This document shows positions 24,427-35,371 of a stretch of DNA of 64,000 nt, piece after piece. Where the stretch lies: positions 122,788,731-122,852,730 of the forward strand of contig OX578142.1 in NCBI GenBank assembly GCA_951213105.1, given 5' to 3'. The stretch is from Amaurobius ferox (taxonomy: Eukaryota > Arthropoda > Arachnida > Araneae > Amaurobiidae). The first letter of the stretch is position 1. Each line of letters opens with the position of its first letter. The notes under the pieces are model-generated. The model saw only the letters and a program-made list of their open reading frames with translations, did no database searches and had not been told where the DNA came from. The translations under genes were made by a program, and so were the position numbers.

Positions 24427-25215
24427 GAATTTGTGCAGTACGAAACTGGAACTTGTACAGTGTGAAAAAAACCGGACTTTTATTAAAAGTCCGGTTTTAT
24501 TAAAAGTATTTCAGTGTTGCTGATGGGATTTAGCAGATATATATTTTTCGTAATGATTAAATTTGTTTATTCAAATGGCCACAAATGTTTTATTAAAATT
24601 ATGAAGAGTTCTGGTGAACATTTTTTTATATAAGTCAAACCTTTTTATTTCGTAAAAGTACACAATACGCTTTGTATGAATAATTTAGATAAATTAATGA
24701 TTCATCCCTAAAATGAATAAAACGTAGTGACATAAAGACATATTAAAAATCCTTAACTTTCTAATTTTTTACGCTTTATAAAGCGAACGCTGTTCAACTT
24801 TTATTAAATACAGAGTGAAATTTTCGATCAAAATAGTTTCGCTGGTATTGAAAATTATATTATTTCAGTAATTTATGTATCATATTTTATTACAGCTGCG
24901 CATTTCAATCAGTATCAATATTTGTTTATCTAAAATTTTAGTAATTTAGATAATTTTAAATATGTTATCTAAGCATTATCCTCGTTCTACGGTCGCCAGC
25001 TGGACGAGTTTGCCCCCTCCAAATCCAAGGGAAACCCCCCCCCCCCACACTTGCTCGATGCAAAATAAAGGACATTTTATAAAACTACTAAAATAGCCTT
25101 ATCTTAAAATTTGAAATTGGCAAAATTTTCCAGCTGAGAAGCAGCTGGACCCCCCTTCCCACAACATTTTATATGTTGCTAATCGTGACCACTTGTGCAG
25201 TATGAAACTTTCCTT
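24427..25215 (+). repeat. R3 repeat, copy 2
   Basis: Diverged partner of 22200-22935. Differs by gaining a perfect hairpin at 24470-24500 and a C tract near 25038. Confidence 0.65.
24470..24500. other. Perfect hairpin
   Basis: AAAACCGGACTTTTA is followed almost at once by its complement, giving a stem of about 14 bp with a 3-nt loop. The second arm is not in R3 copy 1, so it arose by a local inverted duplication. Confidence 0.8.
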
Positions 25216-26956
25216 AGAAAAATCTGTACACTGTAAATAAAATAATGCGACTTTATACCAACTTTTGTTAACTCTAGCAGTGGCGCGAGAGCTTCATATC
25301 CGGCAACAAATTTTGCCATACTTAGAAATATTTTTATATTTGCATGGACGCTCATAGGGAGGGCAAGAGGGGGCACTTGCCACCCTGGAATTTCAAAATT
25401 ACATAGTCGGGCATCAAACTACTCAATATTGTATGTTTTATTCTTGAGTTTTCAGTCTTATCCTCCCCGTAGAATAAGTTTTATGGGCGCCCATGCCTAT
25501 TTGTAATATGAATGGTTCAGAAATAAAGCTTTCAGAAACATTTTGGTACAAATGGTGAAACTTGACTTAACACAATGGAGCACCTCTGTTGCCATTACCT
25601 GATGGTGTAAAATTGTCCCATTGATTCCAAACAATCATTGTCCCATTGATTCCAAACAATCATTGTCCCATCTTTCCTTCCGCTTCGAAAAAGCTGGTAT
25701 AATTTTTTCAATTCTGGTAGTCTGCCTTCTTTTTTCGGCTATTTGTCTACCTTTTTCCGATTTTTTGTTATTTATGTCGCTTTTTTTGCGAAGTTAGCTC
25801 ATATGGCTCTCGAAACCAGTTGGTTCTTTCATATTAGAAATACATTTTTATTGTTTGTTCTAATTGGTTTCCTGTCGTTTCCAATTTTTTTCTTACTTAT
25901 TTTTAAGCTGGTTTAAATACTTCATTACTTTTTATTTATAAGCTTTCTCCGCATTCTGCTGTTTCTATTCGCTCTACTATTCATTCTCTTACTGCCTTAT
26001 TTTCTTTCCTCTGTGGTTTTGTATGTTCGTTATTTCCTACCAGTCGGTTTGAATCTCCAGGAAATCACCAAGAGGTTGCCAGATCAGCAAGGTGCTGCCT
26101 TTAAACTCCAACTTTAAAAAGAGCTTGGAAATCATAATAAAAGATTTTAGCATAAATATAAAACAGAGAGTCGCGCTTGTAGGTTTGAATTAGGATGGAT
26201 CCCAATTCAAGGTCCCTTTAGTCGCTTAATTTTGAATAGAAGAGTAAAATTATCCTTGTAAAATACGGGTAAAATTTAAGGGGATAGGTTGTGCTTTTCC
26301 AAACACGGCTTTGAGTCCGAGAGTAACGAGGGAGGAGGTCAACAGGAGTGTGAGGGGGAGGGGGGCGTCATATGCTCCCGAGCCGGGGTTCCCCTTTCAT
26401 TTCGATTCGCGGCGTTGTCAACTTCTTTTCTCCAAACTTCAGCTTTGTGTGTCATGCTCAGTTGCCGACTTTACTTGAGTAAATGAGGTGGCGTTTTTTG
26501 TTGGTCCTGAAGAAGCAAGCCGTTATCTGCTTTTTGAAACTATAGAGCAGTTTTTTGTATGTATACTGCATTTACGAAGTTTCTATTTATTGTGTTAAGG
26601 ATAGTAAACTTCTTCCTACAGCTATACTGAAACTTCTTTAGTGGGCATAGCTGGTCTGATAAGGTCATGTACTTTATTTTTCTTTGTAATAATCATATTT
26701 TGTAAGTTTTACAATTCGTACGTCATTACGTGTTATCGTTATTTTGCGTACTATAGTCGCAACAAGGATTTAAGAAAAGGGAAGGTTTACTATCAAATAT
26801 GAACTTTTTAAGGGGATCAAATATGAAATGTCGTTAAGCCAATGTGGAACCAATAAGTAACCTATGAAATTGATTAATCATTAGGAGGTTATGAATCCTA
26901 ACCCATTAATTACGTCTCTGGCATATATTGCATTTAGAAAGAGTCTAGACAAGTGA
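25216..26956. other. Unassigned region
   Basis: No gene recognised. A 25-bp unit (ATTGTCCCATTGATTCCAAA plus CAATC) is repeated two and a half times at 25612-25672. A GC-richer patch at 26310-26460 has no convincing frame. Confidence 0.35.
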
Positions 26957-26996
26957 GGTTGAAGAATCCACTTTGACGATAAGAGCTTACAATTTC

Positions 26997-27068
26997 GTCC
27001 AAATAGCTCAATGGTAGAGCGTCGGTTGGCCAGTTCGGAGATCCAGGATTCGATTCCCTGTTGGGATA
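26997..27068 (+). other. tRNA-like segment inside an LTR
   Basis: A-box TAGCTCAATGG (27004-27014), B box GATTCGATTCC (27047-27057), D stem GCTC/GAGC, a nearly paired T arm and acceptor-like ends. The anticodon arm does not fold, so it is not a tRNA gene. Confidence 0.6.
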
Positions 27069-27084
27069 GCAAGGCTCTTTACAA

Positions 27085-27100
27085 TGGCGCCCGAACAAAG
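27085..27100 (+). other. tRNA-Lys-type primer binding site
   Basis: TGGCGCCCGAACAAAG. The first 12 bases equal the primer site that many retroelements use with tRNA-Lys. It sits one base after a CA-ended LTR. Confidence 0.7.
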
Positions 27101-27513
27101 TGTGCAAGGAACCACAAGAAAAGCGTAAACCGTAAGTAAGCTGATATTTTTGTGGTTAATTTAGAAGTTTATATTTTGTTAAAATATGACAAGCTATATG
27201 AGAAATTTAAAATAGTGCCAGAACATATCAACCTTGTACATAGTGCAAAGATGTCGGAGATCTGAAAGTGACCGTAGTACGACTAGTACGGATTCAGTGG
27301 ATTCTTGAATATTGAGCGCCGATTTCATATTGAGAGGATAACGACTAAGCGGGATACTAACCTGGGTAAAAATAGTAGTAGCAGGGGGCTAATCTAAGGT
27401 AAAAATACCAGGAGGTGGTCAATCAGATTGTCTGTTGCCCGCTAATCTGATATTAGAGGGTGGAGAATGCAGAGTCTACTTTGGCGATAAGAACTTGCAA
27501 TATTGTCTTTACA

Positions 27514-28174
27514 AGGTACATAATTTGACGCTTGCTTGAAGATGATTTTGCAATTCGCAATTTAATTGGTAACTCGACTTTATGCATATAAACTTATCTT
27601 TGTGTTTACTATTACCCAAAGTTATATATATTTAACCCGTGGCAGATAAAAGAAACATAAGCTTCGATATTCTCAAATAAAGTTAATTTCTTACTCTATT
27701 TCAACATTTCGATTATCGGGAAAGAAATGTTATTAAAGATTTCAAGTTAACGCTCAAAATTTCCGTGAAACATTTTTTCACTTTGCAAATAGAAGCAAAT
27801 ATCAAATTCATACCCGTAATTATTTTGCAAAGAAAATCCAGAGCAATAATTTATATAATTTAGCAAATTGTTAAAGATGAAATAAAAGTAATATATAGCT
27901 AGATATTTACAATTTGCACCATCGAATTTATTCTTGAGCAATTTCGCTACAAAAGTTCATTCAATTTAATCATTACATTCATATTTAAATATTTCCTAAT
28001 TTCTAATGTTTTTCGTAATTGCCAAATTATATATAATATTACAAAAGAAATTTTGCGGTGCTTTGTTTAACTATTATGAAATGTATTAAAATGTATAAAG
28101 GGAAATATAAAATTTATTAATTGCAATACAGTTTTAAACATGAAATCAAAGTTAATTCAATAGATAACGTAAAA
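27514..28174. other. Unassigned AT-rich region
   Basis: No gene or repeat recognised. Confidence 0.3.
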
Positions 28175-28180
28175 ATTAAT

Positions 28181-29156
28181 AGTAGGGAATATAAGGGGGT
28201 TCTGGCTCACGCGGTGCTATACTTTAACATGGGGAAATTGCGGTGCTAGTTCTCCCATGTTAAAGCATAGGCGCACCTCATGAGCAGGGGTGGAGCTTCC
28301 ACCAGCACGTGACGTTCCATGATGTCAGTCAAAGGTTAGGATGGATCAGATGATTTTTTTTTTCTTTTTCTTTTTTTTAAGTGTTAATGTTTTAAAAATT
28401 TCGTAAAGTTTTTTTCTTATAATTTTTCTAAAATGTAAGTTTTTTCAACAAGTTGGATTTTGAGGGTTATCGAATTTCTCTATGGGAAATAACATGAATT
28501 TTAAGAATGTGCCGTTTTTAGCGTTTTTTTCACAAAAAGTTTTAAAAACGTTAAAAAAACAACAAAAATGTGCGTTTTTTCAACAAGTTGAAGTTTTGGA
28601 GTTGTTGGATTTCTCTATGGGAATTAACATGGGTTTTCACACTTTTGTGAATTTTTTAGAAAAAAAATGTGGTTTTTCGCAAAAAAGCGGCCAAAAATGT
28701 GTTTTTTGAAAAACGCGGAATCGGCCGATTTTTTTCAAACTGTCGGATTTCTCTATGGGAATTAACATAGGTTTTCACACTTTTGCAATTTTTAAAAAAA
28801 AAATGTGCGTTTTTGCAAAAATGCGGCCAAAAAAGCGTGTTTTTAAAGTAGCAGAATTTCGGGAATCTCGGGAATCTCGGGAATCTCGGGAATCTCGAGA
28901 ATCTCGGGAATCTCGGGAATTGGGTGTATAGGAGGGGTGTGTTTCCTCAACCATTTCGGTCTTGGAGTTCAAAAATTTTAAACATAAATATTTTAAATAA
29001 TAGCAGATACTTGTTTTCAACAATCTAAATGGTGTAAGGTCTCTTTCATAAATTAGATGTTGTTAGAAAAATATATATATTTTTTAAATTGTGGTCCCAC
29101 CTCCACCCGGTGTATAGGATACACCGCCACAATTCAATCTAGCATGGTCTTGTCAT
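28181..29156. repeat. Left terminal region of the palindromic element
   Basis: Non-coding outer end. It has a subterminal hairpin (28217-28270), T/A-rich DNA, three degenerate modules of about 135 bp each marked by TTTCTCTATGGGAA (near 28475, 28609, 28748) and a 9-bp tandem array GGGAATCTC of seven units at 28859-28920. Mirrored at 39440-40420. Confidence 0.8.
28217..28270. other. Subterminal hairpin of the palindromic element
   Basis: ACTTTAACATGGGGA pairs with TCTCCCATGTTAAAG, flanked by CTAT/ATAG, around a loop of about 17 nt. The same structure lies at 40331-40384 on the other end. It could be a replication or transposition signal. Confidence 0.7.
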
Positions 29157-32100
29157 TTAAATTTGATAATGACCGTATGCTAGGCTCTTGATACCATCCT
29201 TTAAGATATGCCGCTTATCATCATAGGGGGATAAGCCCATTTTAATTTGCTTCACAGTATACATCTGATGGTCTTTACTTGCAATTTTAAATTGCTCCAC
29301 TCTATTATATCTTCGCCGTGTTAGGCAATTATAATAATCTTCATGACGGATGTGTTTTTTTACAACATTCTTATTAACACCTTTAGCAGTCTTTTTATCC
29401 GTGAAGGGTGTTTTTAGACTATACATTTTCGATCTTAGGCCTACAAATTCCACGGCAGGAGTTCCATTCAACTCGTCTTTCATTTTTCCAATCCTTTTTT
29501 TATTCTTATTGGAATGAAGTGGATGTGTTGGAGGATAATCCGAAAAGTCAAAATGGTCTTCATAACTTTCAAAATCTTTGTAAATATCCTCTGTTTCAAT
29601 TTCATAGCACAGGGAATCGGTGTCTGTGAAAAGCAATTCGGCTCGGCTTCCATACATCTTCTTAATAAAATCATAATGAAACTCATACATAAGTGTTTTA
29701 CTCAAGTCCAGTACTGAAAAACCTGCATAGATGGGTCTATTCAGTTTCAAATGAGTCTTATGCATATGAACTGCTACCAGATCTTCATTAAATATTTTGA
29801 AGGAGTGTAAGGCTGGTGATGCAAGTAATTTTTTCAGTCTCTTCTCAGTCTGTACTAGCTTAACATCCATTCTTTTTCTCAAATTTTCCATAGTTTTTCC
29901 AAACACTGCGTTATTCATAAGTTTGAACAGATCTTTTTCAAAGGAATTTTTTGCTTTCATTCTCTTCTCAGTGTTAAATTGTACATAGGGCTTCAACCAG
30001 GGCTCTTGCTTAAAAGTTAATACTCGATGGATTTTCACAAGTTTCATCCCTAGCTTCATATACTGCTTTAAATTTCTATAATGCAGAACATATTTAACCT
30101 TATGATTCAAATTAGGTGTTAATTTGATCTGGTCCTTGCATATTTTCAAATTCATTTCTTCAGATAAATTCCGGCTATACTCCGAAATCAGAGATGGGGT
30201 GATATGAACTCTTTCGGGTGCTAGAGGATAATCATTATGTTTATCATGCAAATCATGGGGATAGTCTATATCCGCTTCGATAATATATCCCACAGGTGAG
30301 TCATCTTCAACAGCAAGTGGATCAAAGTTCTGAATGTCTTGAGAATCAAGCCATCTAAAATCCGATACAGGGAGTGCTTGGCTTAGAGCCCACCCATACA
30401 GATTATTAGCATCCAGGTACATTATATATTTGCTAGGTTTCGTAGAATCAAAATGTTCCAAATACTTGTTATTAGCCTGACTAAGGCGCTTACTAATAAC
30501 ACTAATACCGCCTCTTATACCTTCTTCTAAAAATAAGTACATATCAGGATCTGTAATCAGTTCTAATGATACTCCACTAGTCTTCAAGGCTGCATTCCAG
30601 GCAAGAGATGGTAATGTTAAACAGTGGGCAGCATCTATTCCATAATAATTCAATGTCAAATCACGGAAATTCTCAAAAATGTCCGCTAATAGAAGAATAT
30701 CAGTTTTTATGTACAAGTCATGATACTCCCCCATATTCTTTATCTTTAAAGATGTCCAAACATGTTGGGCATAGGCATAGGCATCATCAGAGATCCCCTC
30801 TCGATTTAAATCATCAAAGAAGGCCTCTTTAGAGGGTAAGCTCGTTTCTTCAAACTTGGTAGCACAATCCATATAAGAATAGGGGTAAACACCCTTTCTA
30901 GTCACTAAATCCACTTGATCACTTGTAAAATGTTCTTGGGTGATACGAAACTGATTGGATTCCAAACTAGAACTTAGCTTCTCAATAGAGGCAGGTAAGA
31001 ATTGAAGAGAATCTATAAACTGTAAACTTCCTAGGCTGAATGTGATATATTGCTGCATATTGCTACTGATGCATTCAATCCTCTTTCCTTTAAATTCACC
31101 GATCCCCTGCATAATTAAATGTCCATCATACCCCTTTAAATTATGAAACACAACGGGTATGCGTCGTCTTATCTTGTAATTCAGATTACAATTAGGATGG
31201 GCTGCACCTCTGTACTTGGAAGTTAAGTGGCAATGGTCTCTCACACGCTTTTCTCCTAAAGCCTTGTTACAAATATGGCAGAGAGTAGCATTTTCAAAGT
31301 TTTCACGATCTTCAGCAGTAAAATTCATTTTCATATTTTCTCTCAGTATTCTCTGAATCTCTTCTTCTTCTTGAATAAGGGCTTTCAAAAAATGATGAAT
31401 CACATCTTCACCCCTATAGATAACAGGTCCTTTAAAGGTTTTTCCATCAGGCCCAATAATAATATAGGCAAAACCACAAGGAACATGATGAGATAAGATA
31501 CTCTCATGTGAAACAGAAGGGATATTCTCACATAGTTCCACTTTCATTAGGAAAGACTCAAAGTCTGCGTATACCACAAATGGTACACGCATTTGCATGT
31601 AAATACTTTGAAATTTCAAAATCTTGTCATTGTCACTGGGAAACTCCACTCTCTGTAGGCCATATTGGCTACATAATTCAATATGCTTCTTTAAACGAGC
31701 TTCAGATGAAAATCGCTGTAAACAGTAGTCACAAAAATATTGCTTCTCTTTATGTTTTCTGATACTGTATAAAAGTTTGCTCATACTTCTAATACAACAG
31801 TAATGAGACTGCTCATCATTACTAATAAGCAGTAAATTACAGTGTTGTTCTCGTCTATTAGATGATATATAGAGCGGAAACACCTTCTTATCTTCATATC
31901 CAAAGACATTCAGGCTCACATTATTATTATTTCGCTCAAATAATTTGACTTGGTGTAAAGGAGTGGGAAACTCGATTCCATCCAGATTCAACTTGCATTC
32001 ATGCTCGGTATATTTGCTGACACGAGATGCATTCTTATAAACTGGATAAAGTTCTGCTAAGATGGACCACATAAAACATTTCTGATCACTATTTTCCACA

Positions 32101-33196
32101 TTAATAATAGCTTTCTTGGCTAATAGTTCTTTAGGTAGAGGTATATAGCTTGAAGCAGCCAGAGGATCATATGTCCCAACATCAATCATGAGTTCCTCGA
32201 TTCTCTCTAAGACCCAACCGCTACCACGGCCTTCATAGGTTTCGAACGATGTTAACACTTTTGCAAAGGCAGTATCCATATTAGAATCCAAATCTTCTTC
32301 TGTAATGTTTTTCATACAAGAACTTCTGAAATAGTTTATACAGTATTCCTGTTCTCCTCCAGATCGGAAACGAGTAAAACGGCAACATACATTTATGTAC
32401 CATATAATACTACGTTTCAAAGCAATTTCCTTTAGCACCACTTGTTTTATCTCAATTCTATGAGAATCCAAAAAGGTAAGTAAATCTTTTTCAGCATGAC
32501 CAGCAATTTTATAAACAGTCACAGTACCGTTTAAAGCCTGTTTGCAGGGTTTCTTAGTCGCTTTCTTCTTCTTTTTATTCATACACGGAGCATCTAATCT
32601 TTTTCTTTTAGTGCCTCGCATAGGCTTATCACCATGAATCTTCTCATGACGTATCAGATCATCTTTTCTTACAAAAGCTGCCTTACACAATTCACATATG
32701 TAATCCTTCTTTCCATCATGAATCCTCATATGGCGCACTAAGCTTCGTTTTGCCATGAAGCTCTTCGTGCAAGTCGGACACACCTATAAAAAATAAAATG
32801 CAAGACTTTAGTATAACCACGCTATTCTCGGTAATAATGTAATACATTTCAGATGTATATATATATATATATATATCATTACAGATGTATATAAAGAAAT
32901 CGCTAATCCATTATACTATCCCCATTAGAAATAATAAAATTCCTGAATTAAAGAATATATCCATATACAAGACATTTCATGTAAGATCCCCAATACATTT
33001 CATTAAATTCATAAAAACACTCATTAAAAAAGTTGTTACGCATCATAAAAATACAAAGTTTAATAAAATGAGAGAATAAAATCACATTAAAACAAGTACT
33101 TACATGTCCAATCCTGTTCAAAGAGGGTGCATTACGCATAATAACGTCAGTAACGGTAGGGATAGTACCTCCGATATTACTTTCTAAGGCAAACAT
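29157..33196 (-). CDS. Protein-primed family B DNA polymerase with zinc fingers (left copy, two exons)
   Basis: Exon 1 33104-33196 (ATG at 33196), intron 32784-33103 (GTAAGT...TATAG, phase 0), exon 2 29157-32783 (1,208 codons). Counted from exon 2: C2H2 fingers at about 2-22 and 30-50 and a C2HC finger near 350; exonuclease ExoI (YADFES, ~405), ExoII (NLKGYDG, ~550) and ExoIII region (~691); between ExoI and ExoII a CHIC...RDHCH...HPNCN cluster like endonuclease VII/HNH (~501-532); polymerase motifs A (YLDANNLYGW, ~788), B (KLMNNAVFGK, ~953), C (FTDTDSL, ~1051) and KMY (~1118). All catalytic residues are present. It would replicate linear DNA from a terminal protein. This copy keeps the C-terminus ending LAYGHYQI. 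Exon 1 start is inferred from the donor and first ATG. Confidence 0.9.
32784..33103 (-). other. Intron in the left polymerase gene
   Basis: 320 bp, donor CAT|GTAAGT and acceptor TTTTTATAG|GTG on the minus strand. Both exons join in the same phase. It holds a TA microsatellite (about 32855-32877). Confidence 0.75.
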
Positions 33197-33956
33197 ACTC
33201 GCAGAAGAACTTGAAACGCGTCTTAACAACACGAAATCCACAGCAGAAATGATAAAATCGCTGCTTAAACATCACCTACATCCATTCATAAAAAATAGTT
33301 CTTGGTGTATCCTTCCGCCAAGGGCATGTCAAGGTCATCTCTAAAGAGTTCTTGGTGTATCCATCCGCCAAGGTCACGTGATAGTTATATCACGGTTACC
33401 GTTAAATTTGCAACACGCGAATATAATTATGCACACATCCGATAAAAAATAAACAATTCATTCAACATCGCAATCGATCCTTTTTTAATAATTGTAATCG
33501 ATATATTAAATAGATTCACATCTTAAAAAATAATAGATTTTAATAAAATAATGAAAGAAAATCCCTTTGCGAGACCCCTTAAAACCCCCAATCGTTATGC
33601 AATACAACAACGCGCAAGCATAAAAACCCCCGAATAACATACTCCTCTCTCTCCCCCTCCCTCCCCGAGACACCAACACTCACTTCCCCATACACTAAAC
33701 GTAACCCATAGCAACCGGAATCCATAATAAAACATTCACCTTCACCCCCAACGTACATCCAAATACACAGTCATTCAACGTGAAACCCGTATTTTTACAG
33801 CAAAAATCACTTTACAGGGATTCATAGAACAAAAAATCATAAAAAATCAACAAATTCACCCAGAAACTAGCTAAAACCCTCAAATTACTTATAATTATCG
33901 TCTACATATGCTATATAACCATTTACAACCTTAAAAAGGTGAGTATGCTAGTAGAT
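33197..33956 (-). promoter_or_regulatory. Putative promoter region of left polymerase gene
   Basis: About 760 bp between exon 1 and the loop. Contains two direct repeats of GTTCTTGGTGTATCC plus CCGCCAAGG about 50 bp apart (33299-33323, 33348-33373) and an E-box palindrome TCACGTGA (33374-33381). A pyrimidine-rich run lies near 33640-33670. Mirrored in the right arm. Confidence 0.5.
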
Positions 33957-34237
33957 GAGGAAGGCCGGTTCACCGCCAGCGGCGGAGCAATGCGGAGCGC
34001 GGAGCAAAATGGCCGCCATCTTGAATTCCGTAATCCTGGACGGGGGTGTAAAAGGGGGGGGGGAAATGAAAAAAGGTGGGGGTAAAAATTTTGGATAAAC
34101 TTTTTTTGGGTGGCAACGATGTCGTAGTCTTGTACGAGGGGTTGAGGGGGAAATAAATTTTTGGAATGGGATTTTTTCTAAGTATGGGAGAAACTTTTTT
34201 GGGGATGGCAACACCGACAGAGGCGGAATGAAGCCAT

Positions 34238-34253
34238 CAGCGCCCCCTAGCGG
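34238..34253 (-). promoter_or_regulatory. CTCF-like motif 1
   Basis: Minus strand CCGCTAGGGGGCGCTG, a match to the core CTCF consensus. Confidence 0.5.
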
Positions 34254-34302
34254 CGAAAAGCGGAACTATCAGTGGTTAAACTTCAGATTATTTTTTGTTT
34301 CG

Positions 34303-34316
34303 GTTGCCATAGCAAC
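34303..34316. promoter_or_regulatory. RFX X-box
   Basis: GTTGCCATAGCAAC: both half-sites match the X-box consensus with a two-base spacer. Confidence 0.5.
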
Positions 34317-34385
34317 ACCTGTGGGGTAGAAACTTTTTTCAGGTTGGCAACGGCTGAGGTTCTGCACAGAAGGCTCAGCGATCCT

Positions 34386-34401
34386 CAGCGCCCCCTAGCG
34401 G
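34386..34401 (-). promoter_or_regulatory. CTCF-like motif 2
   Basis: Same 16 bases and orientation as at 34238-34253, 148 bp away. Confidence 0.5.
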
Positions 34402-34611
34402 CCTAAAGGGATACTAGTAGGGAAATTAGGAATTTTGAGAAAATTAATAAAAAATTGAGTTTTTAAAATTTTTTAAAAACTTTTTTAATTTTATCAAAAT
34501 ATTACATAGAGGATACTTTCTGGAAATACCAAAAAATATTTATTTTTTCTTTCCAGAAACTATTTTTAGGCGGCATTGCTCTAACCGCATTCTGGCGAAC
34601 CCACCTTCCTT

Positions 34612-35371
34612 ATCTACTAGCATACTCACCTTTTTAAGGTTGTAAATGGTTATATAGCATATGTAGACGATAATTATAAGTAATTTGAGGGTTTTAGCTA
34701 GTTTCTGGGTGAATTTGTTGATTTTTTATGATTTTTTGTTCTATGAATCCCTGTAAAGTGATTTTTGCTGTAAAAATACGGGTTTCACGTTGAATGACTG
34801 TGTATTTGGATGTACGTTGGGGGTGAAGGTGAATGTTTTATTATGGATTCCGGTTGCTATGGGTTACGTTTAGTGTATGGGGAAGTGAGTGTTGGTGTCT
34901 CGGGGAGGGAGGGGGAGAGAGAGGAGTATGTTATTCGGGGGTTTTTATGCTTGCGCGTTGTTGTATTGCATAACGATTGGGGGTTTTAAGGGGTCTCGCA
35001 AAGGGATTTTCTTTCATTATTTTATTAAAATCTATTATTTTTTAAGATGTGAATCTATTTAATATATCGATTACAATTATTAAAAAAGGATCGATTGCGA
35101 TGTTGAATGAATTGTTTATTTTTTATCGGATGTGTGCATAATTATATTCGCGTGTTGCAAATTTAACGGTAACCGTGATATAACTATCACGTGACCTTGG
35201 CGGATGGATACACCAAGAACTCTTTAGAGATGACCTTGACATGCCCTTGGCGGAAGGATACACCAAGAACTATTTTTTATGAATGGATGTAGGTGATGTT
35301 TAAGCAGCGATTTTATCATTTCTGCTGTGGATTTCGTGTTGTTAAGACGCGTTTCAAGTTCTTCTGCGAGT
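34612..35371 (+). promoter_or_regulatory. Putative promoter region of right polymerase gene
   Basis: Mirror image of 33197-33956, with the E-box TCACGTGA at 35187-35194 and the paired direct repeats. Confidence 0.5.

Larger units (their letters stand above)
26957..27513 (+). mobile_element. TRIM-like miniature LTR element
   Basis: Partial 5' LTR 26957-27083 ends CTTTACA and is followed after one base by TGGCGCCCGAACAAAG (27085-27100), whose first 12 bases are the standard primer site for tRNA-Lys. About 145 bp of leader-like DNA follow, then a second LTR at 27244-27513 that begins TGCAAAGA and ends TCTTTACA. The internal region is too short to code for anything, as in TRIM elements. The 5' LTR is truncated on the left; the 3' LTR lacks about 80 bp including the tRNA-like part. 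No clean target duplication or polypurine tract was seen. Confidence 0.6.
33957..34611. other. Single-copy loop of the palindrome
   Basis: 655 bp between the arms. The outer 40 bp on each side still resemble each other in inverted form but are diverged. Inside, a module with GAAACTTTTTT and GGCAAC recurs near 34097, 34191 and 34328, and CAGCGCCCCCTAGCGG occurs twice. It lies between the two outward-facing polymerase promoters. Confidence 0.75.

Noticed and set aside
26310..26480. GC-rich patch with a 65-codon frame
   Set aside because: Low-complexity Gly/Glu and no domain, splice signal or promoter motif.
26997..27068. Functional tRNA gene
   Set aside because: The anticodon arm does not pair and both copies lie inside an LTR-like repeat.
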